Origin: Acheta domesticus
Lineage: Eukaryota; Arthropoda; Insecta; Orthoptera; Gryllidae
Length of the DNA stretch: 64,000 nucleotides
Reading direction: 5' to 3'
Assembly: GCA_031308135.1 (NCBI GenBank)
Contig: JAHLJT010008756.1
Span: forward strand, 134,556,949-134,620,948
Of the stretch, positions 55,050-63,639 are shown one piece after another. Both the position numbers and the translations under genes were made by a program. Numbering within the stretch: the first letter of the stretch is position 1; every line of letters begins with the position of its first letter. The notes below the pieces were generated by a model that did not search any database, was not told where the DNA came from, and saw nothing but the letters and a program-made list of their open reading frames with translations.

Positions 55050-55545
55050 CCCCACTCCGCCTCTTCGTTGGTCCCTACCTCGTTCCCGCCCCAAACGTTC
55101 CTCCAGCCCTTCCCCCTCCATGCTCCTCCCTAATTCCACCCCTTTGCCCTCCACGCCCCTCCCCTTTCCACCCCTTTGCCCTCCACGCTCCTCCCCTTTC
55201 CACCCCTTTGCCCTCCACGCCCCTCCCCTTTCCACCCCTTTGCCCTCCACGCTCCTCCCCTTTCCACCCCTTTGCCCTCCTTGCCCCTCCCCTTCGCACC
55301 CCTTTGCCCTCCACGCTCCCTCCCTTTGCCCTCCAGCCTCCTCCCCTTTGCCCTCTTCGCCCCTCCCCTTTCCACCCCTTTCCCCTCCACGCTCCTTCCC
55401 TTTCCCCTCCACGCTCCTCCCCTTTCCACCCCTTTGCCCTCCACGCCTCCTTTGCACCCCTTTGCCCTCCATGCCCCTCCCCTTTCCACCCCTTTGCCCT
55501 CCACGCTCCTCACCATTGGTTTCCACGCCCTTCCCACATGGGTCC
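55050..55545. repeat. 32-bp minisatellite, C-rich
   Basis: CCCCTTTGCCCTCCAC begins units at 55,139, 55,171, 55,203, 55,235 and 55,267 with exact 32-bp spacing (unit completed by GCTCCTCCCCTTTCCA). It then becomes less regular to 55,510. Plus strand C/T-rich, minus strand G/A-rich. Frames of up to 269 codons, including the Gly-Lys-Gly minus-strand ones, are translations of the array. Confidence 0.9.
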
Positions 55546-55549
55546 GAAG

Positions 55550-55950
55550 GGCCATCGTGTGGCCGCTGTGGCGGGTCCACGTCCGCGCCGCAGCGAGCCG
55601 TGGCGTAAACTTTATTCGTGTGATTTGTGTGGTGTTGGTGCTGGGGCGGGGCGACGCCGCCGTACGGGCGCTGCACGCGCGACGCACGTTCCCCGTCGCC
55701 GCCTCCGTCAGGGACTTTCGCCGCGCGCTAGTTAGCGGAATTAGCGCCAGGATTACGTTTGTCAGCGGCGGGGGCGGGGCGGGGCGCGTGCGGGAGGCGC
55801 GCGACGGAGGCGGCGGCGGCGGCGTCGTCGTCACAGACGCCTCGCCCCCGATCTCTCCCACGCCGCGCCGCTCGCCTCCTCGTTTAAGTTGGAGGCAGGC
55901 GCTTCTGGAAATTCCGAGATCGCCGCCTGTCCCCTCCAACTTTGCTGATC
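55550..55950. other. CpG-dense island with a stem-loop
   Basis: Includes GCGCTAGTTAGCGGAATTAGCGCC (55,725-55,748) and GGCGGCGGCGGCG. At 55,886-55,942 AAGTTGGAGG..CAGGCG pairs with CGCCTG..CCTCCAACTT around a loop of about 22 nt. A pre-miRNA-like fold is conceivable but unproven. Confidence 0.4.
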
Positions 55951-55954
55951 AAAA

Positions 55955-57175
55955 GTTTCGATGATAAACAAAGTTTATGAGTCGTCCCCGTTGGGAGAAA
56001 AAAATACAAAAGGAGGAGAAGAAAGATAAAAAAAAATGAAGTTTTTTTTTTTGTTTGATTTGAGCGCCCGTCCTTCTGGTAACTTGTTCAACTGTCCTTG
56101 CGACTGCCGATCGCGTTCAAGAACCTGACAAGTGGGAGGTTTCATTCCGCGTCTGTTGATATTGAAATAAAGATCAACTCTCCCGACCCCTGTTGTGGTG
56201 TAGTGCTCGGCGGGGAGCTGGAGAAGTTGCTTCTGAGAAAAGTCTTCAACCACTTCTCGGGCCACAGCGCTCCCTCTTTCCTTGCAGTCGCCGAGACGTG
56301 CCGGCAACTTCGCTGAACGAGTTGTTCTCTTCAACATTTTATTTAATATCTTCTGCTTTCTTTGTTTCGGTGTTTTTCTTCGGGCATCGAATCTTTCAAT
56401 TACACTAGTCGACAAAGTAGGAACATTTTTTGTAACATCGCTGAAATTAACTCTGTAAACTAATTTCGCAGCTTAGAGTACAAAAATAACAACAAAACTG
56501 TTAAGTGAATATTCTTCTGTCATCGCTAGCACCTCAGCCTTTCAGCCTATTTTCTACAGCATCCCTATTCCTCGATCGATCTGAACGAACTCATGGCTTT
56601 ACGAATTTGGAGCGAATATTTTGATTTTTCGGGGTACTAACATGAAGCCTCAACATTTTCAAAATTTGCTCGTAAATGTCTTACAATTACTTGTTTGAAC
56701 ATTGTTTTCGGATAGTGTAAAGGAAGCTTAACAGAATGGCGCATGTCTCATTTTCAGCGAAATTCCTACTTTTTTAATAAGTTCAGTTAGATTCGGGGTG
56801 TAATGAAATCAGTTTTTAACGACAGATCTTGAAATAAGGCTTTTTAAAATGTGAGTATTTTTCCCTTAAGTTTGCGTGAAAATAGGCAATTTTAATGAAG
56901 TTTAAACAGCTTTTTTTGATAAACGGCTCCAAATTTATTCTTTAAAGTTTCTTCTCGTGTGTTAATGGAGGCAAAAAATAATGCTGGTCTCATTACCTCC
57001 GAGCTCTCTGTATTCTCGAAAATTGCGAAATTTCAACATTTTACTTCTATGAATTTTAAGAGAGAGATTTTTGCCTCAATCAAAATGAGTTCTAAAAATC
57101 ATCTCTTTAAAAAGACCACCTACAATTTTTGAAAAAAGTGTATTTTTGCGTAATTTGTGCTTCAAATTGAACTAC
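55955..57175. other. Unassigned sequence
   Basis: 56,050-56,320 is GC-balanced with overlapping frames on both strands and no motif. From 56,400 it is AT-rich. AAAGTAGGAA at 56,415 and TTCCTACTTT at 56,763 are inverted relative to each other and could be ends of an eroded mariner-like element, but no target duplication is seen. Confidence 0.35.
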
Positions 57176-57183
57176 CGTCATCA

Positions 57184-57505
57184 GGCCGCGCTCTAGTCTC
57201 TCGACATCTCTGGTAATGTAGTGCATGTAAGTGTAAATGGGTGTACGCATGTGTAAGGGGAGAGGCTGAGTCAAAGATGAAAAAAAGGTCGCACGCGTTG
57301 CGTGAACCGATGGTTTAGGAACTGCTCCACCATTCGCGAGCTATTGTTTGGGGGAACCACAGAAAACTACCGGTCGGAGCAGCCGGCCGCTACAATTCTC
57401 CTGAGGACGGCGCGCCTGAATTCAACTCCATCTATGTAGCTAAAGTTGAAACTCCGCCACCGGCGAGACTCAAACCTAAGAACCCCCCAGTCAGACACCG
57501 GGAGA
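57184..57505 (-). mobile_element. SINE family A, left member of head-to-head pair
   Basis: Minus-oriented partial copy: CTCTCGACATCTCTGG, GTAGTGCATGTAAGTG, GAGGCTGAGTCAAAGATG, GAACCGATGGTTTAGG, CGGTCGGAGCAGCCGGCC, CAATTCTCCTGAGGACGG, and the inverted B box GAGACTCAAACCTAAG. The tail half is missing. Its head faces the next copy across about 30 bp. Confidence 0.7.
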
Positions 57506-57509
57506 GGTG

Positions 57510-58067
57510 GTATCAACTGATTTCACTGCAGTCCCTCTGACTGGGTGGTCGTAGGTTCGAGTCCCGACGGTGACAGGGTTGTCGACACTAGCTTATCGGC
57601 TAGATTGTATTCAATCGCTGTCTGGAGAAGAATTCTAACGGCTGGCTTCTCTGAACGGTAGTGTTCTGTGATTTCTCCGATCAACACCAGGCGAATGCCT
57701 GAGCAGTAACCTAACAAACGGGCCACGGACTGCGCGCGATCTTTCCTTTCTCTTCCTTGTCCTTGTTCTATCCTCACCCCTTACTTATACATACACTAGC
57801 GTGCACTACACTACCACACATGCCGGGAGACCGGTCGGGGGCTTAGAGAGCTTGTTACGACTAGAGCGGTGCCCCTCTGATAGGAGATACCTGGTTGGTG
57901 AAACCCGGCTAGTCGACAGTAGGTCGGCGCCGGATCTCGCCACCCGCCGAACAAAAGCAGACTACCGCCATCCGCCGAGCAAAAGTACATGCATTACACT
58001 TACGGGAATACTGACCTCGTTAGTTGACGAGCCCGGAATCACTAACAATCAATAAATCAATCAATCC
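57510..58067 (+). mobile_element. SINE family A, full-length copy
   Basis: Most complete copy. The tRNA-like head TCCCTCTGACTGGGTGGTC is followed by the B box GTAGGTTCGAGTCCCGACGG (57,550-57,569). Then GTCGACACTAGCTTATCGGC, TCAATCGCTGTCTGG, CTAACAAACGGGCCACGG, TGCGCGCGATC, TTCCTTGTCC, CACTACACTACCACACATGC, GGAGATACCTGG, GGTCGGCGCCGGATC and ACATGCATTACACTTACGGG. It ends GAATCACTAACAATCAATAA with an (AATC)n tail to 58,067. About 558 bp, unusually long for a SINE. Confidence 0.8.
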
Positions 58068-58417
58068 GGTGAGATGCCGCAGCGGCGACCGCGGTTGTCG
58101 CCGTCGTCTGCGTGCAAGGACAACCAGGCCTTCCTCGCGCGGGGCGTGGGGAGGCAGTTTTTCCCCTCTCGGGTCCTTGCAGACGGCCCTTTTAATGGAA
58201 CTGGATTTAACGGTCGTTTTAAAACGTTTAATTTTGTGGCTCTCCAAAGGTGTAATTATTAAAGCCATTGGGGTTACAGCTTTGGTTATTACCCCGCCGC
58301 TCCCCGCCGAGGCCTTCTACCCGTCGCAGGCCCGCGCCTGCATCGCCCCGGCCGGCGCAGCACGCGATGCGTTGCGCAAGAGACTGCAGCCGGGCTAGGC
58401 GCGTTCATTAAGGCGCC
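58068..58417. repeat. GC-rich segment with dispersed GC-rich repeat, copy 1
   Basis: 58,318-58,411 (CGTCGCAGGCCCGCGCCTGC, ATCGCCCCGGCCGG, GCAGCACGCGATGCGTTGCG, CAAGAGACTGCAGC, GGCGCGTTCATTAAGGCGC) recurs in the same orientation at 61,232-61,330. The upstream part (58,130-58,310) is not repeated and holds TTTTAATGG/GGATTTAACGG words in CpG-rich context. Confidence 0.75.
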
Positions 58418-58597
58418 TTCAATTTTTTTTTATTTTTAAATAATTTATTTATTGTATGATAGTACTCAGTTCAGTAATACATTATTCCATCATGTGTTTT
58501 GATGGCTTACATTTATAACTTAAGGTGAGACGGTAGGCCGATTTCTTAAAAAAAATGGAATTTTCTTTTTTTGCATAATTAAATAATATGTTCTTTT

Positions 58598-58831
58598 ATG
58601 AACATTTCTAGACCAAATTCATTGATTTATTCCGTCTGTAAGTGTAGGAAATTTATTTTTAAAGATTCCACTGACTGTCACAATGCTGTCAGACTGCAAA
58701 ATTACTGTACTTCCGCGCATACAACTTCTTATATTTCTGGTTGTAATTTTGTCAGAAAGCTAGTTTTTGTTTACTTTTGTAAAGGAATTTTGTCTGCAGG
58801 TGCTGATAGAACAGTCTGTGTGATAGTCTAA
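58598..58831 (+). pseudogene. Possible N-terminal transposase remnant
   Basis: An open frame of 77 codons inside the TTAA element, starting MNISRPNSLIY. It contains several Cys (CKCRKF, DCHNAV, NYCTS), possibly a relic zinc-binding region. A segment VRKLVFVYFCKGILSAG weakly resembles the 'N-R-LV-A-R-IGKG' segment that precedes the catalytic part in Mutator-like transposase proteins. It is preceded by no promoter I can identify and followed by noncoding sequence. Identity is a weak inference from similarity in memory plus its position inside a bounded transposon. Confidence 0.35.
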
Positions 58832-59171
58832 TTTTTGTGAATGTATTTATTTAGTTAACAATTTTTCCGCATGTAGAGAAGCCTGACTTGATGTGTTTAT
58901 TGCATAGTAAAGTTCAATTTATTATCAATTATGGTGTGTTATAGGGTACAAAATTAAAATAAATGTCCCATATGTTCTACAATGTCGAAATGTAAAGGAA
59001 TCTTTAAACAACGCATTTTCAAAGAAAATCAGCATATCTGATCAAATCCTTTGCAGCACGAAAATAATGATAATATGAGTCCGAATGCATGTGAAACTTC
59101 CTAGTGAGTCTAAAAGGAAAAAAACGTAGTGTAAATATAAAAGTTGAAAATAGTACTAAGTGAAGACATAA

Positions 59172-59530
59172 CTTCTCAGAAGATGGCTACACGGCAAAAT
59201 ACAGAATGTGAGGCATTCAAATACACAATTTGTACAAGAATACCAAAATATCTTTTTGTTGGTATCAGTACCTTACAATTAGGGAGTGTCTGAAGCTGTT
59301 ATAATAAATAATGACAGAAATTGTGCCGTATGAGAAGTTATGAAAATATTACGTGTGTCACATGGGAAAACCCATGCTGATATTTGTAGAGAACTTGACA
59401 GATTACGCATTGCAAGGGCAAAATATGATGATCAACAAATGCCAAAGGAGGCAAGAAAGAAGAAAAGAAAACCTCAGGCTGGTCTAAAAGATAGTGAAAC
59501 CTGTTATTATTATGATGTAAGCTGCCTGTA
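59172..59530 (+). pseudogene. Mutator-like-domain transposase C-terminus, broken
   Basis: The translation contains QNTECEAF and TRIPKYLFVG followed by STLQLG. These match the 'QNxNExFN ... RxPKxxFVGxxTLxxGVxxAV' signature I associate with transposases of the Mutator-like transposase domain group, including a Trp-to-Cys change before TRIPK. An extra base in the AGGGAG run (about 59,281) shifts the frame, and a TGA stands at 59,331-59,333. After it, MKILRVSHGKTHADICREL and a Lys/Arg-rich ARKKKRKPQAGL tail end at a stop (59,529). It cannot encode an active enzyme. The family name is from memory and needs a profile search. Confidence 0.6.
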
Positions 59531-60034
59531 GTTACTCTCTAGTGAAAAATATTCTAAGTTTTCCTATCATATGCTTCTCTGAAAACTTTGAGTGCCATTT
59601 TCTCAGAAGTTAAAATTTTCAAACGTTTGCCCCATTATCTCCGAAACTATTAAAGATATCTGCATGAAATTTTCACTGATGATAAACCAAGTTATACTAA
59701 CAATGTGGATCCTCAATCGTTATTATTACTTCTCTAGTCCATGTGTTAGGATTTTTTTGGCACATTTTTTGAGGAAAAAATTCGTTTTTTTGGAAAAAAA
59801 ATTATAAATCGCTTCCGGAAAGAGATAACAACTTAACTGAGGATCAGTAATCTCTTCATATATCACTTAATAAGTAGTGCAAAATTCATTAAAATTTATT
59901 CAGTAGTTTCTGAGAAAATGGGTCACAAAGTTGCTTGTTTTAACATTGTTGGGATAGGGCCTACCGTCTCACCTTAAACTAAACTTCACTTAACACAACT
60001 ACAGTACTCTTGGTGTAGGAAACTACAAGAGCCC

Positions 60035-60461
60035 CTACTTCGAACAGTTTACGGAGAAAATTTGTAAGGAGGCTTCGAAAGGAAATCTGTTTTTAATTCT
60101 GATTGGGAGATCATTTAATGAGGCCAGGTTGTAGTGGACTACTTGGTTTATTGTATTTAGGTTGGAGTAAAAATTGTTGGAAAGGTGGGCGATATGTTTG
60201 ATGATCGGTGATATATTTAATTCTTTATGAAGTTGGGCGTTTGAAATGAACCATGGGGCATGTGTTGCTATTCTGAGAAATCTATTTTGGACAATTTGAA
60301 GTTTAGTGATGTAGGAGGTAGATGCGTTGGTCCAGATGGGGCATGCGTACAGCATTAGGGGGTCTGACTATTGTTTTGTAAAGTGTAATGGCATTTGTTA
60401 GGGATAAACAGCTTTTGAAGTTGATAAGGGGTTTTAGTTGAGATATTTTTATTCCTTCAAA
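60035..60461 (-). pseudogene. LINE reverse transcriptase C-terminus, frameshifted
   Basis: A minus-strand frame of 106 codons encodes YACPIWTNAS..ITKLQIVQNRFLRIATHAPWF and NAQLHKEL. This is the conserved end of non-LTR ORF2 in the Jockey/CR1-type groups ('YASPVW ... LQ-VQNK-LR-IT-APW-V-N--LH-DL'). Immediately upstream, in a frame offset by one base in a CCCC run (about 60,360), lies QLKPLINFKSCLSLTNAITL then YKTIVRP, the preceding conserved block. Similarity stops at about 60,461. The true stop is at 60,035, followed by the 3' UTR of the LINE described above. Confidence 0.75.
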
Positions 60462-60479
60462 TTCTAAACTAACTTTCTA

Positions 60480-60895
60480 TTGACCCCTTAAAGAAATGGA
60501 TTTCCAAATGTTCCTTAAGATTCTGTGTATCCTTACCCTCCTGCCCCGCTAACAACATATAAGCTTGGCAAAACTTCAAATCCTTTTCCCAGAATAAGAC
60601 TCGTCATAGCGAAGATCTCCTTCATCCTCCATAATTTGCAATCATAATAGGCTAATTATTATTACAGACCATTTCTTCTCACATTAAGACTGAGTAGAAA
60701 CTCTTTGCTGTAAATATTCATTGTTTTGTACCTTTACTGTTGTTTATACTCAGTGTTAAAGTAACAAGCAGTTAACAAGAGGTCCCACCTTGGAAGACCT
60801 TCGAAAATCGTGTAAAAGCTATTATTGTAAAAATTGTTAAAAACCTTTGTAAGGCAACAACTGCCGATCAAGGAGAATTAAAATAATAAAAAAAA
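60480..60895. other. Unassigned AT-rich sequence
   Basis: Nothing recognised. Confidence 0.4.
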
Positions 60896-60899
60896 CTAA

Positions 60900-61228
60900 A
60901 TCCAGATCGACCGGGGAATATCCATTTTGGAAGAAATCGTACGTATGGTTTAGGCTCTAGCAGTGTTCAGACGGACAGACGGACGTTTTCCTTTCAATTG
61001 GTTTTTCGATATCAAGGACCCACAAAAGAGGGTTTCTGGCTACACCACGTGTTAGGGGATTTTTTTTCTTAATTTAGCAAGTGGTTTTATCCACTTATTC
61101 GTTTTCACGGCCCGGCAATGAATTTTTTTTCCGCCGAAAATTGGCAATTTTTTTCGCGCAGCATTACATAACTTTCCCTACACTACGTATATCACTCCGT
61201 GTATACGTACGTATACGGGAAAGTAAAA
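60900..61228 (+). repeat. Dispersed repeat family C, longest copy
   Basis: CCAGATCGACCGGGG, CATTTTGGAAGAAATCG, GTTCAGACGGACAGACGGACG, TTTTTCGATATCAAGG, then GCAGCATTACATAACTTTCC, ATCACTCCGTGTATACG and CGTATACGGGAAAGTAA. The nearly palindromic CGTATACG/CGTACGTATACG words are the most conserved part in all copies. Class unknown. Confidence 0.6.
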
Positions 61229-61231
61229 AGC

Positions 61232-61345
61232 GGCCGTCGCAGGCCCGCGCCTGCATCGCCCCGGCGCAGCACGCGATGCGTTGCGCAAGAGGCTGCTGCA
61301 GCTGCTGGGCGCGTTCATTAAGGCGCTTTTTGCGTCTGCCGTTTC
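61232..61345 (+). repeat. Dispersed GC-rich repeat, copy 2
   Basis: Same orientation and order as 58,318-58,411, with GGCTGCTGCAGCTGCTGGGC replacing GACTGCAGCCGGGCTAGGC. CpG-bearing unique sequence continues to 61,560 (CATTCATTACGCAACGC, GAAGCCGTAATAAC, GGCCCGTTTATTATTTATG). Confidence 0.75.
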
Positions 61346-61739
61346 TCACGCCGCTCCGCGGGCCTCTCAGTGGCGAAAATCATTCCGCATTCATTACGCA
61401 ACGCTGCGCCACTGCAGAATGGATTGTTGCCGATGCGGAAGCCGTAATAACTTAAAAATAACTGCTGTTGTATTTCACGTTGTGGGCCCGTTTATTATTT
61501 ATGAATTACTTGGCCGTGCGGCTGGAAAATCGTTGAGCTGAAATACGAAAACTACTTTGTTTGAAGGGTGTGGCCGTTATTTCTCGTGACGTGATGCATC
61601 GGATTGACGGGTAATCACCATATGAAATATGAAATGTTATCAATTCCGAATTAGTTGTCCAATATTTCAAAGCAAATGTGTATTTGAACTGATAAAATAT
61701 CGTGTGTGAATGCAAAAAAAAAATATTTCGATGATTTTG

Positions 61740-61855
61740 AATATTGTGTAATTTAAAGCTTTGCTTTCGCATTTTTACTTTCTCGAATATGTACGTAAAT
61801 ATCGATTGCTCTATACGTACTAATGCTGCGGAAAATCGATTTCGCATCTATTTCA
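61740..61855 (-). repeat. Dispersed repeat family C, inverted copy
   Basis: Reverse complement: AAATCGATTTTCCGCAGC, ATTAGTACGTATAGAG, ACGTACATATTCGAGAAAGT. It lies 500 bp from the plus-oriented copy, forming a loose inverted pair. Confidence 0.5.
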
Positions 61856-61859
61856 AGTA

Positions 61860-62910
61860 ACATTTTGATTCTACTATTAGGCATTCACAAAATTGAGGAA
61901 TCGTGAAAGTATATCCTTGGCGCCAATATGCAGCGGCGGAGAAGAGAGTGGGCCGAAACTGAAATTAAAAGCCTAGACTGATGGGAGAAGGAAATGGACT
62001 AGGACGAGATAGTCTGTGTCGTTCTGTAGGCACCACTAAAAATTTGTGAATTGAGTGAAATGTTGGAAAATAGTATGGCTACTATTTAACGAATGATGTA
62101 ATTATTGTTGAGTCATCCATTAGATGTTCCGTCATGTTAAATGGGAGAACCACATCTGAAGAGATTATATTAACGATGAGGATACTTTCATAATTTTCAC
62201 ATTTAATAAAGCTAATGTAATTTTTTATTTAATTGAAGTCAAATAATTTGCGAAAATATGTTTGAAACATCCGAATAAATTAGTACCTACAAACTTTTTT
62301 TAAAATTTGTTTGAAGGAATGCTTTTTTGAGGAAGAAACTCGAATTTCCTTGTGATACGTAAATAAACGTACAGAACTCTTGTAATCTTGCTGATGATTG
62401 TGTTGCACCTGAAGTCCGAATCTGGCTGACTTCTGAATTATTCAGCTAATTTCCAGTTTATTCAAAATCGGCGCATACAGAACGAAGTTGGAGCAGACGC
62501 AGAGCATACTTTTTAATTAAACCGTATTGAAGTAATACCAGCCAACAACAAGTGGGCGTTGTAGTGAATATGAAGTAAATGTTAAATTGTCGAAGAATCT
62601 CAGGTTCGTGATAAATAGCTATAAGAGACCTGGTGGGAAATTTCGAGGGGTGGCGAGAGATAAGGGGGTCAGGATCAAATTTCATGACGGCTGTCGTAAA
62701 TTTCACTTTACATATTATCACCAAGTCTCAATTAACTTCCAAATTACCTTATTGTACTCTTCGCTACACATTTCTGGTGGACGGAAAACTACCGGTCAGA
62801 GCAGAGCGCCTTTAGAATTGTACTGACTGGTTGATTTTATCAATAAACCTTTCTTTTGTGAAAAATCTACCGTCGTTGTGTCTCGAACTAAAGAATCTGC
62901 CAGTCAGTGT
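61860..62910. other. Mostly unassigned AT-rich sequence
   Basis: A short SINE family A piece on the minus strand lies at 62,775-62,815 (GGAAAACTACCGGTCAGAGC). Nothing else recognised. Confidence 0.4.
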
Positions 62911-62920
62911 GACTGTGGAA

Positions 62921-63461
62921 TAGTGATGCGATATTGACAACAAAATATTGATGTTGCCTAGCATCGATGTTGAAAATAGATTGACAAAAAACTATCAGTT
63001 TTTGACCATCAACGTTTTAAAGTATTTTCGTTAAACTCTAACATTAAATTCGTGCGCAACAAAATTTAATTTCACAATGGTCGTGTATCTTATTTTATAA
63101 TTAAAATTCAGTTAAAAACGCCTCTTCATGTGCGAAATATGAGGAATGACGAAGGAAATACCAGGGCATCTTGATCATCTCGGGCGAGGAATAACAGTAT
63201 CTTCAATGAAGGTAGTTCGTGTACTTCGAAAACAGGCAGTGGTGATATCAGTTTTTATTTCAAATTTTAACTTTTACAAAATTGTGATAATGGGAATTTT
63301 TCATCCACGAACAAAACGTTGTTAACGTAAAAACATCGAGCACAAAACATCGATGTTCAAAAAACATCGGCTTCTATACGTCGATGTTTATTACATCGAT
63401 ATTTTCATAGATACATCGATGTTTTGAAAACATCGAGATTGACATCGATATTGCATCCCTA
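62921..63461. mobile_element. hAT MITE, ATCGAT-rich family, copy 3
   Basis: The left end is TAGTGATGCGATATTGACAA. The right end, reverse-complemented, is TAGGGATGCAATATCGATGT. Target duplication CTGTGGAA (62,913-62,920) and CTGTGGAG (63,462-63,469), 7 of 8. The right third is almost solid ATCGATGTTTT / AAAACATCGAT palindromes (63,320-63,450). 541 bp and noncoding. Confidence 0.88.
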
Positions 63462-63474
63462 CTGTGGAGACAAC

Positions 63475-63611
63475 GGAGAGTTTTTGCACCCTCGAACGTG
63501 AAGCACTATCTATCTTCTGCGCATGTGCAGATACACTAAAGCGATGCCAAACGTGAACTGCGCATGAGCAGAAGATCGATAGTGCTTACCGTTCGAGGTG
63601 GCAAAATCTCC
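63475..63611. mobile_element. Small hairpin MITE
   Basis: The arms are 63,475-63,530 and 63,558-63,611. The left has CTCGAACGTGAAGCACTATC, TATCTTCTGCGCATGTGCAG. The right, reverse-complemented, has CTCGAACGGTAAGCACTATC, GATCTTCTGCTCATGCGCAG. The loop is 27 bp. It begins 5 bp after the target duplication of the preceding hAT MITE. Confidence 0.75.
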
Positions 63612-63639
63612 CCACTGGTAATGCTCTCCCGGAGCCATC

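Larger units (their letters stand above)
58524..59973 (+). mobile_element. TTAA-flanked DNA transposon, decayed (Kolobok-like?)
   Basis: Perfect 16-bp inverted ends GGTGAGACGGTAGGCC / GGCCTACCGTCTCACC, each bordered by TTAA (58,520-58,523 and 59,974-59,977). 1,450 bp long. It carries two in-order protein remnants on the plus strand (58,598-58,831 and 59,172-59,530) that look like the ends of one transposase with the middle deleted. TTAA targets occur in piggyBac and Kolobok. The protein remnant is not piggyBac-like, and the ends do not start CCC/CAC, so a Kolobok or related family is the better guess. Confidence 0.75.
58423..60478 (-). mobile_element. LINE 3' remnant interrupted by a TTAA transposon
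   Basis: On the minus strand: decayed reverse-transcriptase C-terminus (60,461-60,035), a short 3' UTR, a 1.45-kb inserted transposon, then UTR resuming at 58,523. That UTR ends with CAATAAATAAATT and an A-rich tail (plus-strand poly-T at 58,423-58,436). Removing the transposon gives one continuous 3' end of about 600 bp. The element is strongly 5' truncated (border about 60,478). Confidence 0.65.

Noticed and set aside
55029..55964. Gly-Lys-Gly-rich and Pro-rich frames up to 269 codons
   Set aside because: They repeat with the 32-bp minisatellite, open in several phases, and run through unrelated CpG-rich sequence.
55975..56415. 146-codon minus frame
   Set aside because: Starts within the CTAGTCGACAAAG stretch and ends in a poly-lysine/phenylalanine tract from A/T runs. 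Overlapping plus frames are equally open.
56415..56772. AAAGTAGGAA / TTCCTACTTT as ends of a mariner-like element
   Set aside because: Only a 10-bp match, no TA duplication at both sides and poor extension of the inverted repeat.
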